DNA from: Alphaproteobacteria bacterium
GTDB taxonomy: Bacteria > Pseudomonadota > Alphaproteobacteria > Reyranellales > Reyranellaceae
Reading direction: 5' to 3'
DNA length: 64,000 bases
Assembly (NCBI GenBank): GCA_019635875.1
Contig: JAHBYP010000012.1
Span: 1 to 64,000, forward strand
Below the pieces are notes generated by a model. The model saw only the letters and a program-made list of their open reading frames with translations, made no database searches and was not told where the DNA came from. Shown here in pieces: positions 56,947 through 64,000 of the stretch (position 1 is the first letter of the stretch; the number at the start of each line of letters is the position of its first letter). The position numbers and the translations under genes were made by a program.

Positions 56947-57678
56947 ATGAAACGCCCCTCTACCGCCTTCCCCCGGAAGGCGAGAATAGGCGAGACAGCG
57001 CTGCGACGAGCGCTGATCGAAACCTGCCGCGCCATGAATGCCAGTGGCATCAACCAGGGAACATCGGGCAATGCCAGCGCGCGGCTGGACGGCCAGCGCT
57101 TCCTGATCACGCCCAGCGGTCGTGACTACGACACGATGAAGCCCGCCGATCTGCCGGTCATGACCGTGGACGGTCGCTGGACCGGCCCGAATCGGCCGTC
57201 GACCGAGTGGCGCTTCCATCGCGACATCTTCGCGGCTCGGCCGGATGTCGACGCGATCGTGCACGCGCATTCTTCGTTCGCGACGGCGCTGGCCTGCCTG
57301 CGCCTCGACCTGCCGCCGTTCCACTACATGATCGCGGTCGCCGGCGGCGATTCGATCCGCTGCGCGCCCTACGCCACGTTCGGCACGCAGGCACTGTCGG
57401 ACCATGCGCTGGCCGCTCTTGAGGGCCGCAAGGCCTGCCTGCTGGCCAATCATGGCCTGATCGCCACCGGCGCCACGCCGCGCAAGGCGCTGGCGCTGGC
57501 GATCGAGGTCGAGACGCTGTGCGGCATGTATCTGCGTGCCCGCGCCGTGGCCGAGCCGACAAGATTGTCGGCCGACGAGATGGCCGGGGTGATCGAGCTG
57601 TTCCGTACCTATGGCACGCCGCATTTCCCCGACGCCGAGCTGCGCCGCGTGGCGTCAAGGACGCCGCGCCGCCGGTAG
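56947..57678 (+). CDS. Class II aldolase, FucA-like; candidate methylthioribulose-1-phosphate aldolase
   Basis: A 243-residue zinc aldolase. Glu87, His106, His108 and His169 keep exactly the spacing of the L-fuculose-1-phosphate aldolase active site (Glu73, His92, His94, His155). The surrounding motifs NQGTSGNASAR, ITPSG, PSTEWRFHRDIF, HYMIAVAGGDSIRCAPYATF and LLANHGLIA are FucA-like. Placed one base after mtnA, it is a candidate for the aldolase of the dihydroxyacetone-phosphate shunt rather than the MtnB dehydratase, although both belong to the same superfamily. The 3' end overlaps the next, convergent gene by 24 bases. An N-terminal extension of about 15 residues precedes the conserved domain. 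Confidence 0.85.
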   Translation: MKRPSTAFPRKARIGETALRRALIETCRAMNASGINQGTSGNASARLDGQRFLITPSGRDYDTMKPADLPVMTVDGRWTGPNRPSTEWRFHRDIFAARPDVDAIVHAHSSFATALACLRLDLPPFHYMIAVAGGDSIRCAPYATFGTQALSDHALAALEGRKACLLANHGLIATGATPRKALALAIEVETLCGMYLRARAVAEPTRLSADEMAGVIELFRTYGTPHFPDAELRRVASRTPRRR

Positions 57679-58137
57679 AACGAGCCCGGCCAGCGACAGC
57701 GCGAAAGCGGCGGTGGCGGCGATTGTCCGCAGGGTGTTGAACGCCGTCCAACGCTCCAGCAAGGCGCGCCAGTCACCGGCCGGCACCGTCGGCGTCCACG
57801 CCGCGACCACCTGGTTGATCGGCACGTTGATCGCGGCGGTTGGCGCCTGGACGCCGCCCAGATAGACCAGCCAGGCGGCCAGCCCGAGCCACCAGCCGAG
57901 GGATCGACGATCGCGCCACACCAGCGCCAGCGCCACCGGCGGCACGACGACGGCGCCGAAATAGACCGCGCCGAACCAGGCGTTGCGCACGACGATGTTG
58001 ATCTGCTGGAAGACCGCGATCGCGGCTGACGATTCAGTGCGTGCCAGAGCCGGCGCGACATCGATGGCGAAGGCGAAGAAGAAGCCGGCGGTGAGACCGA
58101 AGAGCAGCGTCGCCAGGAGACGGAATACGAGCGTCAT
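57655..58137 (-). CDS. DUF1772-type four-helix membrane protein
   Basis: A 160-residue membrane protein with four hydrophobic segments. It follows the DUF1772/anthrone-oxygenase-like pattern: LLFGLTAGFFFAFAIDVAPAL, PTAAINVPINQVVAAW with the conserved NVPxN, and WTAFNTLRTIAATAAFALSL. Some fungal relatives oxygenate polyketide anthrones; bacterial members have no assigned function. The ATG is at 58137; the open frame upstream is not conserved-looking. It overlaps the aldolase gene tail to tail. Confidence 0.78.
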   Translation of the reverse strand: MTLVFRLLATLLFGLTAGFFFAFAIDVAPALARTESSAAIAVFQQINIVVRNAWFGAVYFGAVVVPPVALALVWRDRRSLGWWLGLAAWLVYLGGVQAPTAAINVPINQVVAAWTPTVPAGDWRALLERWTAFNTLRTIAATAAFALSLAGLVLPAARRP

Positions 58138-58214
58138 ACGCTCATGATGGCGGATCCGGCGCGGCTGCGCCGCCCTCGCAACGCGGCGTTGCGCGTCGAC
58201 ACGAAGCGACGCGA

Positions 58215-58994
58215 TCAGCTCACCAGCTCGCCACGGAAGGCCCATCGGGTCATGCGCCGCTCGAATATGGCGCAGATCGCGTACATCAGGATGCCCATGA
58301 CGGCGATGGCGAACAGGCCGGCGAAGGTCGTCGGCGCGTCGTTGCGCGCGCCGGCCGACAGCATGAGGAAGCCGATGCCATTGTTGCCGCCCACCGTCTC
58401 GGCGATCACCGAGCCGATGAAGGCCAGCGTGATCGCCACCTTCAGGCTGGCGAACAGGTAGGGCATGGCGCGCGGAATGCCGACCTTGATCAGGATCTCG
58501 GCGCGCGTGGCGCCCAGGCTGCGCATGACGTCGCGCATCTCCGGCTCGATGGTCGCCAGCCCGGTGGCGACGTTGACGACGATCGGGAAGAAGCTGATGA
58601 CGAAGGCGGTGATGATCGCCGGCAGGAAGCCGACCCCGACCCAGATCATCAGGATCGGCACGATCGCCACCTTGGGAATGGCGTTGAAGGCGATCAGCAG
58701 TGGATAGAGGCCGGAGTAGACGAACGGCGAGGCGCCGATCGCGAGGCCGAGGAGCAGGCCGCCGGCGATCGCCAGGCCGAAGCCGATCACCGTGCTCCAC
58801 AGGGTCTGCAGGCAGAATTTCAGCAGGATATCGAACCGCAGGATGATCACCTCGAAGACCTTGCTCGGCCGCGGCAGGATGATCTCCTCGATGGCGAAGA
58901 CGACGCAGGCCAGCTCCCACACTGCGAAGAAGACGATCATCACCAGCCACGGCATCGCCAGGCGCAGCAGGTGGTTGCGTTCGAGGTTTTCCAT
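58215..58994 (-). CDS. ABC transporter permease (SsuC/TauC/ThiX-like)
   Basis: A 259-residue permease of the nitrate/sulfonate/taurine and pyrimidine-precursor group with about six helices. The EAA loop is intact (DVMRSLGATRAEILIKVGIP), as is the closing VIAETVGGNNGIGFLM. The start ATG at 58994 (MENLERNHLLRLAMPW) follows GAGG by about 7 bases and the ATPase stop by 10 bases. It pairs with the ATPase and binding protein encoded upstream. Confidence 0.93.
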   Translation of the reverse strand: MENLERNHLLRLAMPWLVMIVFFAVWELACVVFAIEEIILPRPSKVFEVIILRFDILLKFCLQTLWSTVIGFGLAIAGGLLLGLAIGASPFVYSGLYPLLIAFNAIPKVAIVPILMIWVGVGFLPAIITAFVISFFPIVVNVATGLATIEPEMRDVMRSLGATRAEILIKVGIPRAMPYLFASLKVAITLAFIGSVIAETVGGNNGIGFLMLSAGARNDAPTTFAGLFAIAVMGILMYAICAIFERRMTRWAFRGELVS

Positions 58995-59004
58995 CAGCCC
59001 GCCC

Positions 59005-59796
59005 TCATGCGTGCTCGAGGTGGATGCGGTCGCGCAGCTTGTGCACAAGATCGACGAAGGCCGGCTCGAAGGTGCTGGCGAGCGTGCGCGGCCGCGGCAG
59101 CTCGACCTGCTGCACCAGGACGATCTTTCCCGGCCGCCGGCTCATCACGTAGACGGTGTCGGCGAGGTAGACCGCCTCGCGCAGGTCGTGCGTCACCAGC
59201 ACGCTGGTGAAGCGCTGCTCGAGCCACAGTGCCTGCATCACGCCCCACAGCTCCTCGCGGGTGAAGGCGTCGAGCGCGCCGAACGGCTCGTCGAGCATGA
59301 GGATCTCGGGCTCGTGGATCAGCGCACGGCAGAGATTGGAGCGCTGCTGCATGCCGCCCGACAGCTGCCACGGGAACTTCTGCGCGAAGTCGCCGAGGCC
59401 GACCGTACGCAGCAGCTTCATGGCGCGCGCCTCGTACTCGGCGCGGTGGCGGCGGAAGCGCCGCTTGTGCGGCTCGACGACCTCCATTGGCAGCAGCACG
59501 TTGTCCATGGTGGTCCGCCAGGGCATCAGGGTCGGATTCTGGAACGCCATGCCGACACCCTTGACCGGCTTCGTGACCTTCTGGCCATGCACGACGATCT
59601 CGCCGGCTGTCGGCGGCAGCAGCCCGGTGACCAGCTTCATCAGGGTCGACTTGCCGCATCCCGACGGGCCGACCACGGCGACGAATTCGCCCTTGCCGAT
59701 CCGCATGTCGAGGCCGTCGACCGCCAGCGTGCTTTCCCGCCCCAGCCCGTAGGCGAGCTTCACGCCGCGCAATTCGACCAGTGCCGGTTCTGTCAT
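59005..59796 (-). CDS. ABC transporter ATP-binding protein (SsuB/TauB-like)
   Basis: A 263-residue ATPase with Walker A GPSGCGKST (residues 43-51), Q-loop AFQNPTLMPW, signature LSGGMQQRSNLCRAL, Walker B EILMLDEPFGALDA and switch His in VTHDLREAV. The signature and MPWRT loop are those of the nitrate/sulfonate/taurine importer group. It lies between the binding-protein gene and the permease gene; a strong hairpin precedes it. Confidence 0.94.
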   Translation of the reverse strand: MTEPALVELRGVKLAYGLGRESTLAVDGLDMRIGKGEFVAVVGPSGCGKSTLMKLVTGLLPPTAGEIVVHGQKVTKPVKGVGMAFQNPTLMPWRTTMDNVLLPMEVVEPHKRRFRRHRAEYEARAMKLLRTVGLGDFAQKFPWQLSGGMQQRSNLCRALIHEPEILMLDEPFGALDAFTREELWGVMQALWLEQRFTSVLVTHDLREAVYLADTVYVMSRRPGKIVLVQQVELPRPRTLASTFEPAFVDLVHKLRDRIHLEHA

Positions 59797-59827
59797 CGAG
59801 CTCCCCAACGCCGATCCTTGTCGCGAA

Positions 59828-59854
59828 ACGGGGCGGCCCTCGCGGCCGCCCCGT
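59828..59854 (-). terminator. Attenuator-like hairpin inside the ABC transporter operon
   Basis: A perfect 11-base-pair stem (ACGGGGCGGCC / GGCCGCCCCGT) with a 5-base loop sits in the 83-base gap between the binding-protein gene and the ATPase gene, reading TTTCGC after the stem on the transcribed strand. Partial termination here would give more binding protein than ATPase and permease, as is usual in such operons. Confidence 0.55.
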
Positions 59855-59879
59855 CCATCGCATCCGATGCGGCTGGCCG

Positions 59880-60902
59880 CTATTGCGCGACCATGCGGTC
59901 GGCCTTGGGCGGCAGGAACCTGTTGGTGAAGATCTTGGCCGGATCGGGCGCCGCCGGCAGACCGAACGCCTCGGCCACTTCCTTCACCGATTGCGCGAAG
60001 CGCGCCGGGTCGACATCGCCCATGCCGTTGGCCTTGACGTAGGGTGTGAAGATGTTGGTCTGCAGCGACAGCTGCAGGCGTTCCGTCTCCAGCGCCTCGT
60101 TGATCAGCGGGTCGCGCTTCTTGGCGGCGGCGATGCCGACCTTGTTGTCGGCGACGACGTCCTTCCAGCCCCTGATCGTGGCGGCGATGAAGCCTTTCAC
60201 CACCTTCTCGTTGTTGGCCATCTCGGGCGAGACGATGATGCCATTGCCGTAGACATTCATGCCGAAGTCGCTGTAGCGCATGGCCACGATGTCCTCGAAC
60301 TTCACGCCGCGCGCCTTCAGGTCGAGCATCGAGGAGAAGTAGTGGCCGGAGATGAAGTCGACCGAGCCCTGCACCAGGCTCTGCTCGCGCAGCTGCGGCG
60401 TGAGGTTGACATGCTCCCACTTGCCGATGCCCTGGCGCTTGGCGAAGGCCGGGAACAGGCGGAACGAGGCGTCGAAGACCGGCGCGCCGAGCTTCTTGCC
60501 CTCAAGGTCCTTGGGCACCTTGATGCCGCTCTTCTTCAGCGCGTAGACGCCGAAAGGCGGGAAATCGTAGGCCATGAACACGCTGAGGATCTCCTTACCG
60601 GGATTCTTGGCGTTGTACTCGATCAGCGTGTTCACGTCGGCGAAGCCGATCTGGTAGGCGCCGGTGGCGACGCGCTGCACGGCGCCGGCCGAGCCCTGGC
60701 CGGGATCCATGGTCACGTCCAGCCCCTCGGCCTTGTAGTAGCCCTTCTCCAGCGCCACGAGAAACGGCGAGGTCGGCCCCTGGAACACCCAGTCCAGGGT
60801 GAACTTGATCGCCGTCTGCGCATGCGCCGGAATCGCCAGCGCCGACGCGAGGGTCGCGCCCAGCGCCATCATGCCAAGCCGCACACCGATTTTCCCCATC
60901 AT
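59880..60902 (-). CDS. ABC transporter substrate-binding protein (NMT1/THI5-like)
   Basis: A 340-residue periplasmic binding protein with a Sec signal peptide (LGATLASALAIPAHAQ). Family signatures are IKFTLDWVFQGPTSPFLVAL, EKGYYKAEGLDVTM, GAYQIGFADVNTLIEY and AYDFPPFGVYALKKSGIK. This is the NMT1/THI5-like group that binds pyrimidine precursors, sulfonates, nitrate or riboflavin-like compounds; the LDW pattern favours heterocyclic or aromatic ligands. The ligand is not determinable here. It is the first gene of a binding protein-ATPase-permease operon. Confidence 0.9.
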   Translation of the reverse strand: MMGKIGVRLGMMALGATLASALAIPAHAQTAIKFTLDWVFQGPTSPFLVALEKGYYKAEGLDVTMDPGQGSAGAVQRVATGAYQIGFADVNTLIEYNAKNPGKEILSVFMAYDFPPFGVYALKKSGIKVPKDLEGKKLGAPVFDASFRLFPAFAKRQGIGKWEHVNLTPQLREQSLVQGSVDFISGHYFSSMLDLKARGVKFEDIVAMRYSDFGMNVYGNGIIVSPEMANNEKVVKGFIAATIRGWKDVVADNKVGIAAAKKRDPLINEALETERLQLSLQTNIFTPYVKANGMGDVDPARFAQSVKEVAEAFGLPAAPDPAKIFTNRFLPPKADRMVAQ

Positions 60903-61047
60903 CTCCCAAGCCTCCGTCGTGCCCAAAAAAGTGACACGCATGTTCCATGCCACGGATCGCGGCCGCAAGGACAGCCCAGAACGTGGCCGAGGGGCCGGTC
61001 ATCCACATGGAATTGCATGGGTGCAGCGGTCGGGCATGAGCGCCCGC

Positions 61048-62892
61048 TCATCGCGCTGCGGGCAGCGGCATTTCCGGCCCATTGGGATCCGGCTCGGGCA
61101 CGCCGGGGTCGCCCATGTACCGGCGCACCGCCGTGCCGGTGAGCGCGCCGCCCTGCTGCGTCGCCACCAGGCGTGCGAAGGCGCCGTGCCTGTCCAGCAG
61201 TTCCTGGTAGCCGCCGATCTCGACCGCCTCGCCCATGTCGAAGACCACGACCAGATCGGCATCGCGGATGGTCGACAGCCGATGGGCGATGATGAAGGTG
61301 GTGCGACCCTTCATCAGAGACTTCAGCGCCTTCTGGATCTTGGCCTCGGTGAGGGCGTCGAGCGCGCTGGTCGCCTCGTCGAGGATGAGGATCGGCGGGT
61401 TCTTCAGAAGCGCGCGGGCGATCGAGATGCGCTGGCGCTCGCCACCCGACAGGGTCGCGCCGCGCTCGCCGACCTGCGTGTCGTAGCCATCGCTCTGGCG
61501 CTCGATGAACTCGTGCGCCTCGGCGAGCCGGGCGGCTTCGACCATCTCGGCGTCGGTGGCGTCCGGCTTGCCGACGCGCAAATTCTCCGCCAGCGTTCGA
61601 TAGAACATGGTGTTGTCCTGGAACACCACGCCGACGTTGCGCCGCAGGCTCTCGAGCGTGACGTCGCGGATGTCCGTGCCGTCGACGCGGATCGCGCCGG
61701 CCTGCGGATCCCACATGCGGTGCAGCAGGGCCATGCTGGTGCTCTTGCCGGCGCCGGTCGGACCGACAAGCGCCACCGTCATGCCAGGCGCCACCTTGAG
61801 CGAGAAATCCTTCAGTGCCGGGCGGCGACCGTCATAGGAGAAGGTCACGTTCGAGAACTCGACCGCTCCCTGCACCCGCGGCAGCGTGACGGCGCTGGGC
61901 TTGTCGCGCACCGTCGACTCGGTCTCCAGCACGGTGAAGAAATCGGCCAGCGCCGGCATCTGGAAGAACATGCGCGCGACGAAGCTGGAAGCCTGCTCCA
62001 TGCGGCCGATCAGCATGGCGGCGAAGCCCATGAAGCTGACGATCTCGCCGACGCTGGCCTGGCCGTTGAGGTGCAGCCAGGTGCCGAGCATGAAGATCGC
62101 CAGCGTCGTGACAGTGGCGGCGGCGCGCGTCAGCACGCTGAGCAGCGCCCACCAGTTGAGCACCGGGAACTGCACCGCAAGCAGCTCGCGGATGGTCTCG
62201 TGCAGCATGCGCGTCTCGGTCGACAGTCGCACGAAGCTCTGGATCAGGTGCACGTTGCCCAGCGCGTCGCCGGCGCGTCCGGCCAGCTTGCTGTGAAAGT
62301 CCTCGACCTCGCGCTGCAGGTTGTCGGTGCGCGACACGATCCAGGCGTTGGCGATCGCGAAGAACGCGATCAGCCCGATCAGCAGCAGGGCCAGGCGCCA
62401 GTTCATGAACAGCGACAGCGGCAGCATGACGAAGATCGCCACGAAGGTCGCGAGGAGTTCGCGGAAGAACATCAGCCAGAGGCCGAACAGATTGTCGACG
62501 CCCTGCAGCATCACCTTGAGCAGGCGACCGGAATGCTGGGCGTTGTGGAAGGCGAAGGGCAACGCAAGCACGTGCTCGAAATAGCGCGCCATCGCCGCCA
62601 GGCGGTTGCGATGCGCCATGCGGTCGGCATAGAGCGAGACGACGATGTTGGCGACGATGCCGCCCATGCCGATGGCGATCCAGATGCCCAGCAGGGTGAG
62701 CGCGTCCTGCCAGACGTCGTCCTTCGAGCGCCCGGCCGCGCTGGTCAGCGTGTCGACGACACGGCCGAACAGCACCGGCTCGAGGAACTGCAGGCCGGCA
62801 ACGGCGATGTTGGCGAGCGCCAGCGTGAGCGCGAGGCCGAATTCGGGGCGGAGAAGTCCAAGGACGCGGCCGTAGATGGCGACGAAGCTCAT
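61048..62892 (-). CDS. ndvA: NdvA-like glucan ABC exporter (fused permease-ATPase)
   Basis: A 614-residue half-transporter: six-helix export domain (residues 1-310) and an ATPase domain with Walker A GPTGAGKST, signature LSGGERQRISIARALL, Walker B PILILDEATSALD and switch His in IIAHRLSTI. Segments LFGLWLMFFRELLATFVAIF, FPVLNWWALLSVLTRAAAT and VGEIVSFMGFAAMLIGRMEQ resemble NdvA/ChvA, the cyclic beta-1,2-glucan exporter of Rhizobiaceae. No glucan synthase gene is near, so the substrate is only suggested. The M20 gene ends 19 bases upstream. Confidence 0.85.
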   Translation of the reverse strand: MSFVAIYGRVLGLLRPEFGLALTLALANIAVAGLQFLEPVLFGRVVDTLTSAAGRSKDDVWQDALTLLGIWIAIGMGGIVANIVVSLYADRMAHRNRLAAMARYFEHVLALPFAFHNAQHSGRLLKVMLQGVDNLFGLWLMFFRELLATFVAIFVMLPLSLFMNWRLALLLIGLIAFFAIANAWIVSRTDNLQREVEDFHSKLAGRAGDALGNVHLIQSFVRLSTETRMLHETIRELLAVQFPVLNWWALLSVLTRAAATVTTLAIFMLGTWLHLNGQASVGEIVSFMGFAAMLIGRMEQASSFVARMFFQMPALADFFTVLETESTVRDKPSAVTLPRVQGAVEFSNVTFSYDGRRPALKDFSLKVAPGMTVALVGPTGAGKSTSMALLHRMWDPQAGAIRVDGTDIRDVTLESLRRNVGVVFQDNTMFYRTLAENLRVGKPDATDAEMVEAARLAEAHEFIERQSDGYDTQVGERGATLSGGERQRISIARALLKNPPILILDEATSALDALTEAKIQKALKSLMKGRTTFIIAHRLSTIRDADLVVVFDMGEAVEIGGYQELLDRHGAFARLVATQQGGALTGTAVRRYMGDPGVPEPDPNGPEMPLPAAR

Positions 62893-62911
62893 GCCGCGCC
62901 CCGGGACGCCC

Positions 62912-64000
62912 TCAGGCTTCCTTCGACAGGAACCGCTCGGCGGCGCGCACGAAGAAGCTGACGCCGAACGGGATCGCCTGGTCGTTGAAATCGTAGCCCG
63001 GGTTGTGCAGGCCCTGCTCGCTCATGCCGTTGCCCAGCCACACCATGGCGCCCGGCACGGCATTGAGCATGAAGGAGAAGTCCTCGGCGCCCATCGACGG
63101 CTTCACGGTGCGCAGGATGTTGGCCTCGCCGCAGATCTCGGCCGCGACGTCGGCGGCGAAGGCCGCCCTGTCGGCGTCGTTGATCGTCGGGCCGTAGCCC
63201 GGACGGTATTCGACGGCGACCTCGACGCCGTGCATCGCGCCGGCGCCGGCGCAGATCTCGCGGATGCGACGCTCGACCATGGCGCGGTTCTCGACCGTGG
63301 TGGTGCGCGTCGTGCCGCCGATGTGCATCTCGCCGGGAATCACGTTGTAGGCCGAGCCGCCCTTCATGAAGCCCACGGTGACGACGGCGGCGTCGAGCGG
63401 ATCGGTGTTGCGGCTGACGATGCCCTGCAGCGCCATGACGATCTGCGAGCCGATCACCAGCGGATCGCGCGCGAGATGTGGGTGCGCGGCGTGGCCGCCA
63501 TGGCCCTTGATGCGGATGTCCCAGCGGTCGGCGGCGGCCAGCAGCGGCCCGGGCTTGGTGGCGATGGTGCCGAGCTTCAGGCCGGGCTTGTTGTGGATGG
63601 CGAACACCGCGTCGCAGGGAAATTTCTGGAACAGGCCGTCCTCGATCATCGCCCTGGCGCCGCCGCCGCCCTCTTCGGCCGGCTGGAAGATGAAGTGGAC
63701 CGCGCCTTCGAAGTTGCGCGTCTCGGCCATCACCCGGGCGGCGCCCAGCAGCATCGTGGTATGGCCGTCGTGGCCGCAGGCATGCATGCGGCCCGTGCTG
63801 GTGGACCGGTGCTCGAAGTCGTTGGTTTCCTGCATCGGCAGCGCGTCCATGTCGGCGCGCAGGCCGACGGCCTTCGGGCTGTTGCCCTTGCGCAGCGTGC
63901 CGACCACGCCGGTCTTGCCCAGGCCGCGATGGACCTCCAGGCCCCATTCCGTCAGCTTCGCCGCCACCATGTCGGAGGTGCGGTGCTCCTCGTAGGCCAG
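62912..64000 (-). CDS. M20D amidohydrolase / aminoacylase (5' end beyond window)
   Basis: The visible 362 residues form an M20D amidohydrolase of the hippurate hydrolase/aminoacylase type. Motifs: LRADMDALPMQETNDFEHRS, the metal-binding MHACGHDGHTTMLLGAARVM, PAEEGGGGARAMIEDG (Glu pair), AIHNKPGL, the lid GHGGHAAHPHLARDP and the final His in LHNPGYDFND. The N-terminal few dozen residues lie beyond 64000, where the frame is still open. Substrates range from N-acyl amino acids to auxin conjugates. It is upstream of the NdvA-like gene on the same strand. Confidence 0.92.
   Translation of the reverse strand: MAYEEHRTSDMVAAKLTEWGLEVHRGLGKTGVVGTLRKGNSPKAVGLRADMDALPMQETNDFEHRSTSTGRMHACGHDGHTTMLLGAARVMAETRNFEGAVHFIFQPAEEGGGGARAMIEDGLFQKFPCDAVFAIHNKPGLKLGTIATKPGPLLAAADRWDIRIKGHGGHAAHPHLARDPLVIGSQIVMALQGIVSRNTDPLDAAVVTVGFMKGGSAYNVIPGEMHIGGTTRTTTVENRAMVERRIREICAGAGAMHGVEVAVEYRPGYGPTINDADRAAFAADVAAEICGEANILRTVKPSMGAEDFSFMLNAVPGAMVWLGNGMSEQGLHNPGYDFNDQAIPFGVSFFVRAAERFLSKEA

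Overview
This window looks like chromosomal DNA from a GC-rich alphaproteobacterium. The evidence is the synteny rather than any marker gene: carA-carB, then yqeY-dnaG-rpoD with an alphaproteobacterial-type RpoD, and the block argS - SPOR protein - nagZ - scpA - scpB ... tatA-tatB-tatC - serS - surE - pcm. The many luciferase-like monooxygenases, acyl-CoA dehydrogenases and CoA ligases would suit a soil or freshwater Rhodospirillales/Reyranella-like organism, but that placement is inference. I see no rRNA, tRNA, CRISPR array, insertion sequence or prophage gene. No stretch longer than about 300 bases lacks a gene.

Layout. (1) 1-9515: carbamoyl-phosphate synthase (carA, carB, minus strand), and on the plus strand yqeY, the primase dnaG and the housekeeping sigma factor rpoD, ended by two hairpins. 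(2) 9576-12685: DNA alkylation repair (an Ada/AraC/AlkA-type fusion overlapping an O6-alkylguanine methyltransferase gene), a SnoaL-like protein and a glutathione transferase, followed by a second copy of a dispersed palindrome. (3) 12796-20454: oxidoreductase and membrane genes (DsbA-like isomerase, HlyIII family, VOC protein, two LLM flavin monooxygenases separated by a perfect nested palindrome, a chimeric gene remnant, a TonB-C lipoprotein, a LysR/acyl-CoA dehydrogenase divergent pair, and a tiny cysteine-rich secreted repeat protein). (4) 20461-36722: a long minus-strand housekeeping run, terC-usp-dgt-argS-SPOR-nagZ-scpA-scpB-[two TPR paralogues, one ABC ATPase]-tatABC-serS-surE-pcm. The bracketed genes interrupt an otherwise familiar order. 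(5) 36868-50886: gpt, a flavoprotein hydroxylase, an SDR, a TetR-controlled hydrolase/CoA-ligase pair with a large dyad operator, a ureide-type pair (PuuE-like deacetylase and allantoate-amidohydrolase-like enzyme) with an unusual M20 protein and a YcxB-like membrane protein, and an acyltransferase/CoA-ligase pair. (6) 50938-60902: Lrp regulator, AceE/MdeB-like E1, MFS transporter, an ABC permease lacking its EAA loop, mtnA and a FucA-like aldolase, then a convergent SsuABC/ThiXYZ-type ABC transporter with an attenuator-like hairpin. (7) 61048-64000: an NdvA-like exporter and a partial M20 amidohydrolase.

For a possible new system, the best leads are the 50.9-60.9 kb locus and the TPR/ABC insertion in the scp-tat block. 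The first is a candidate methionine and 5'-methylthioadenosine sulfur-salvage module: mtnA is followed after one base by an aldolase whose four catalytic positions match FucA spacing, which suggests the dihydroxyacetone-phosphate shunt.
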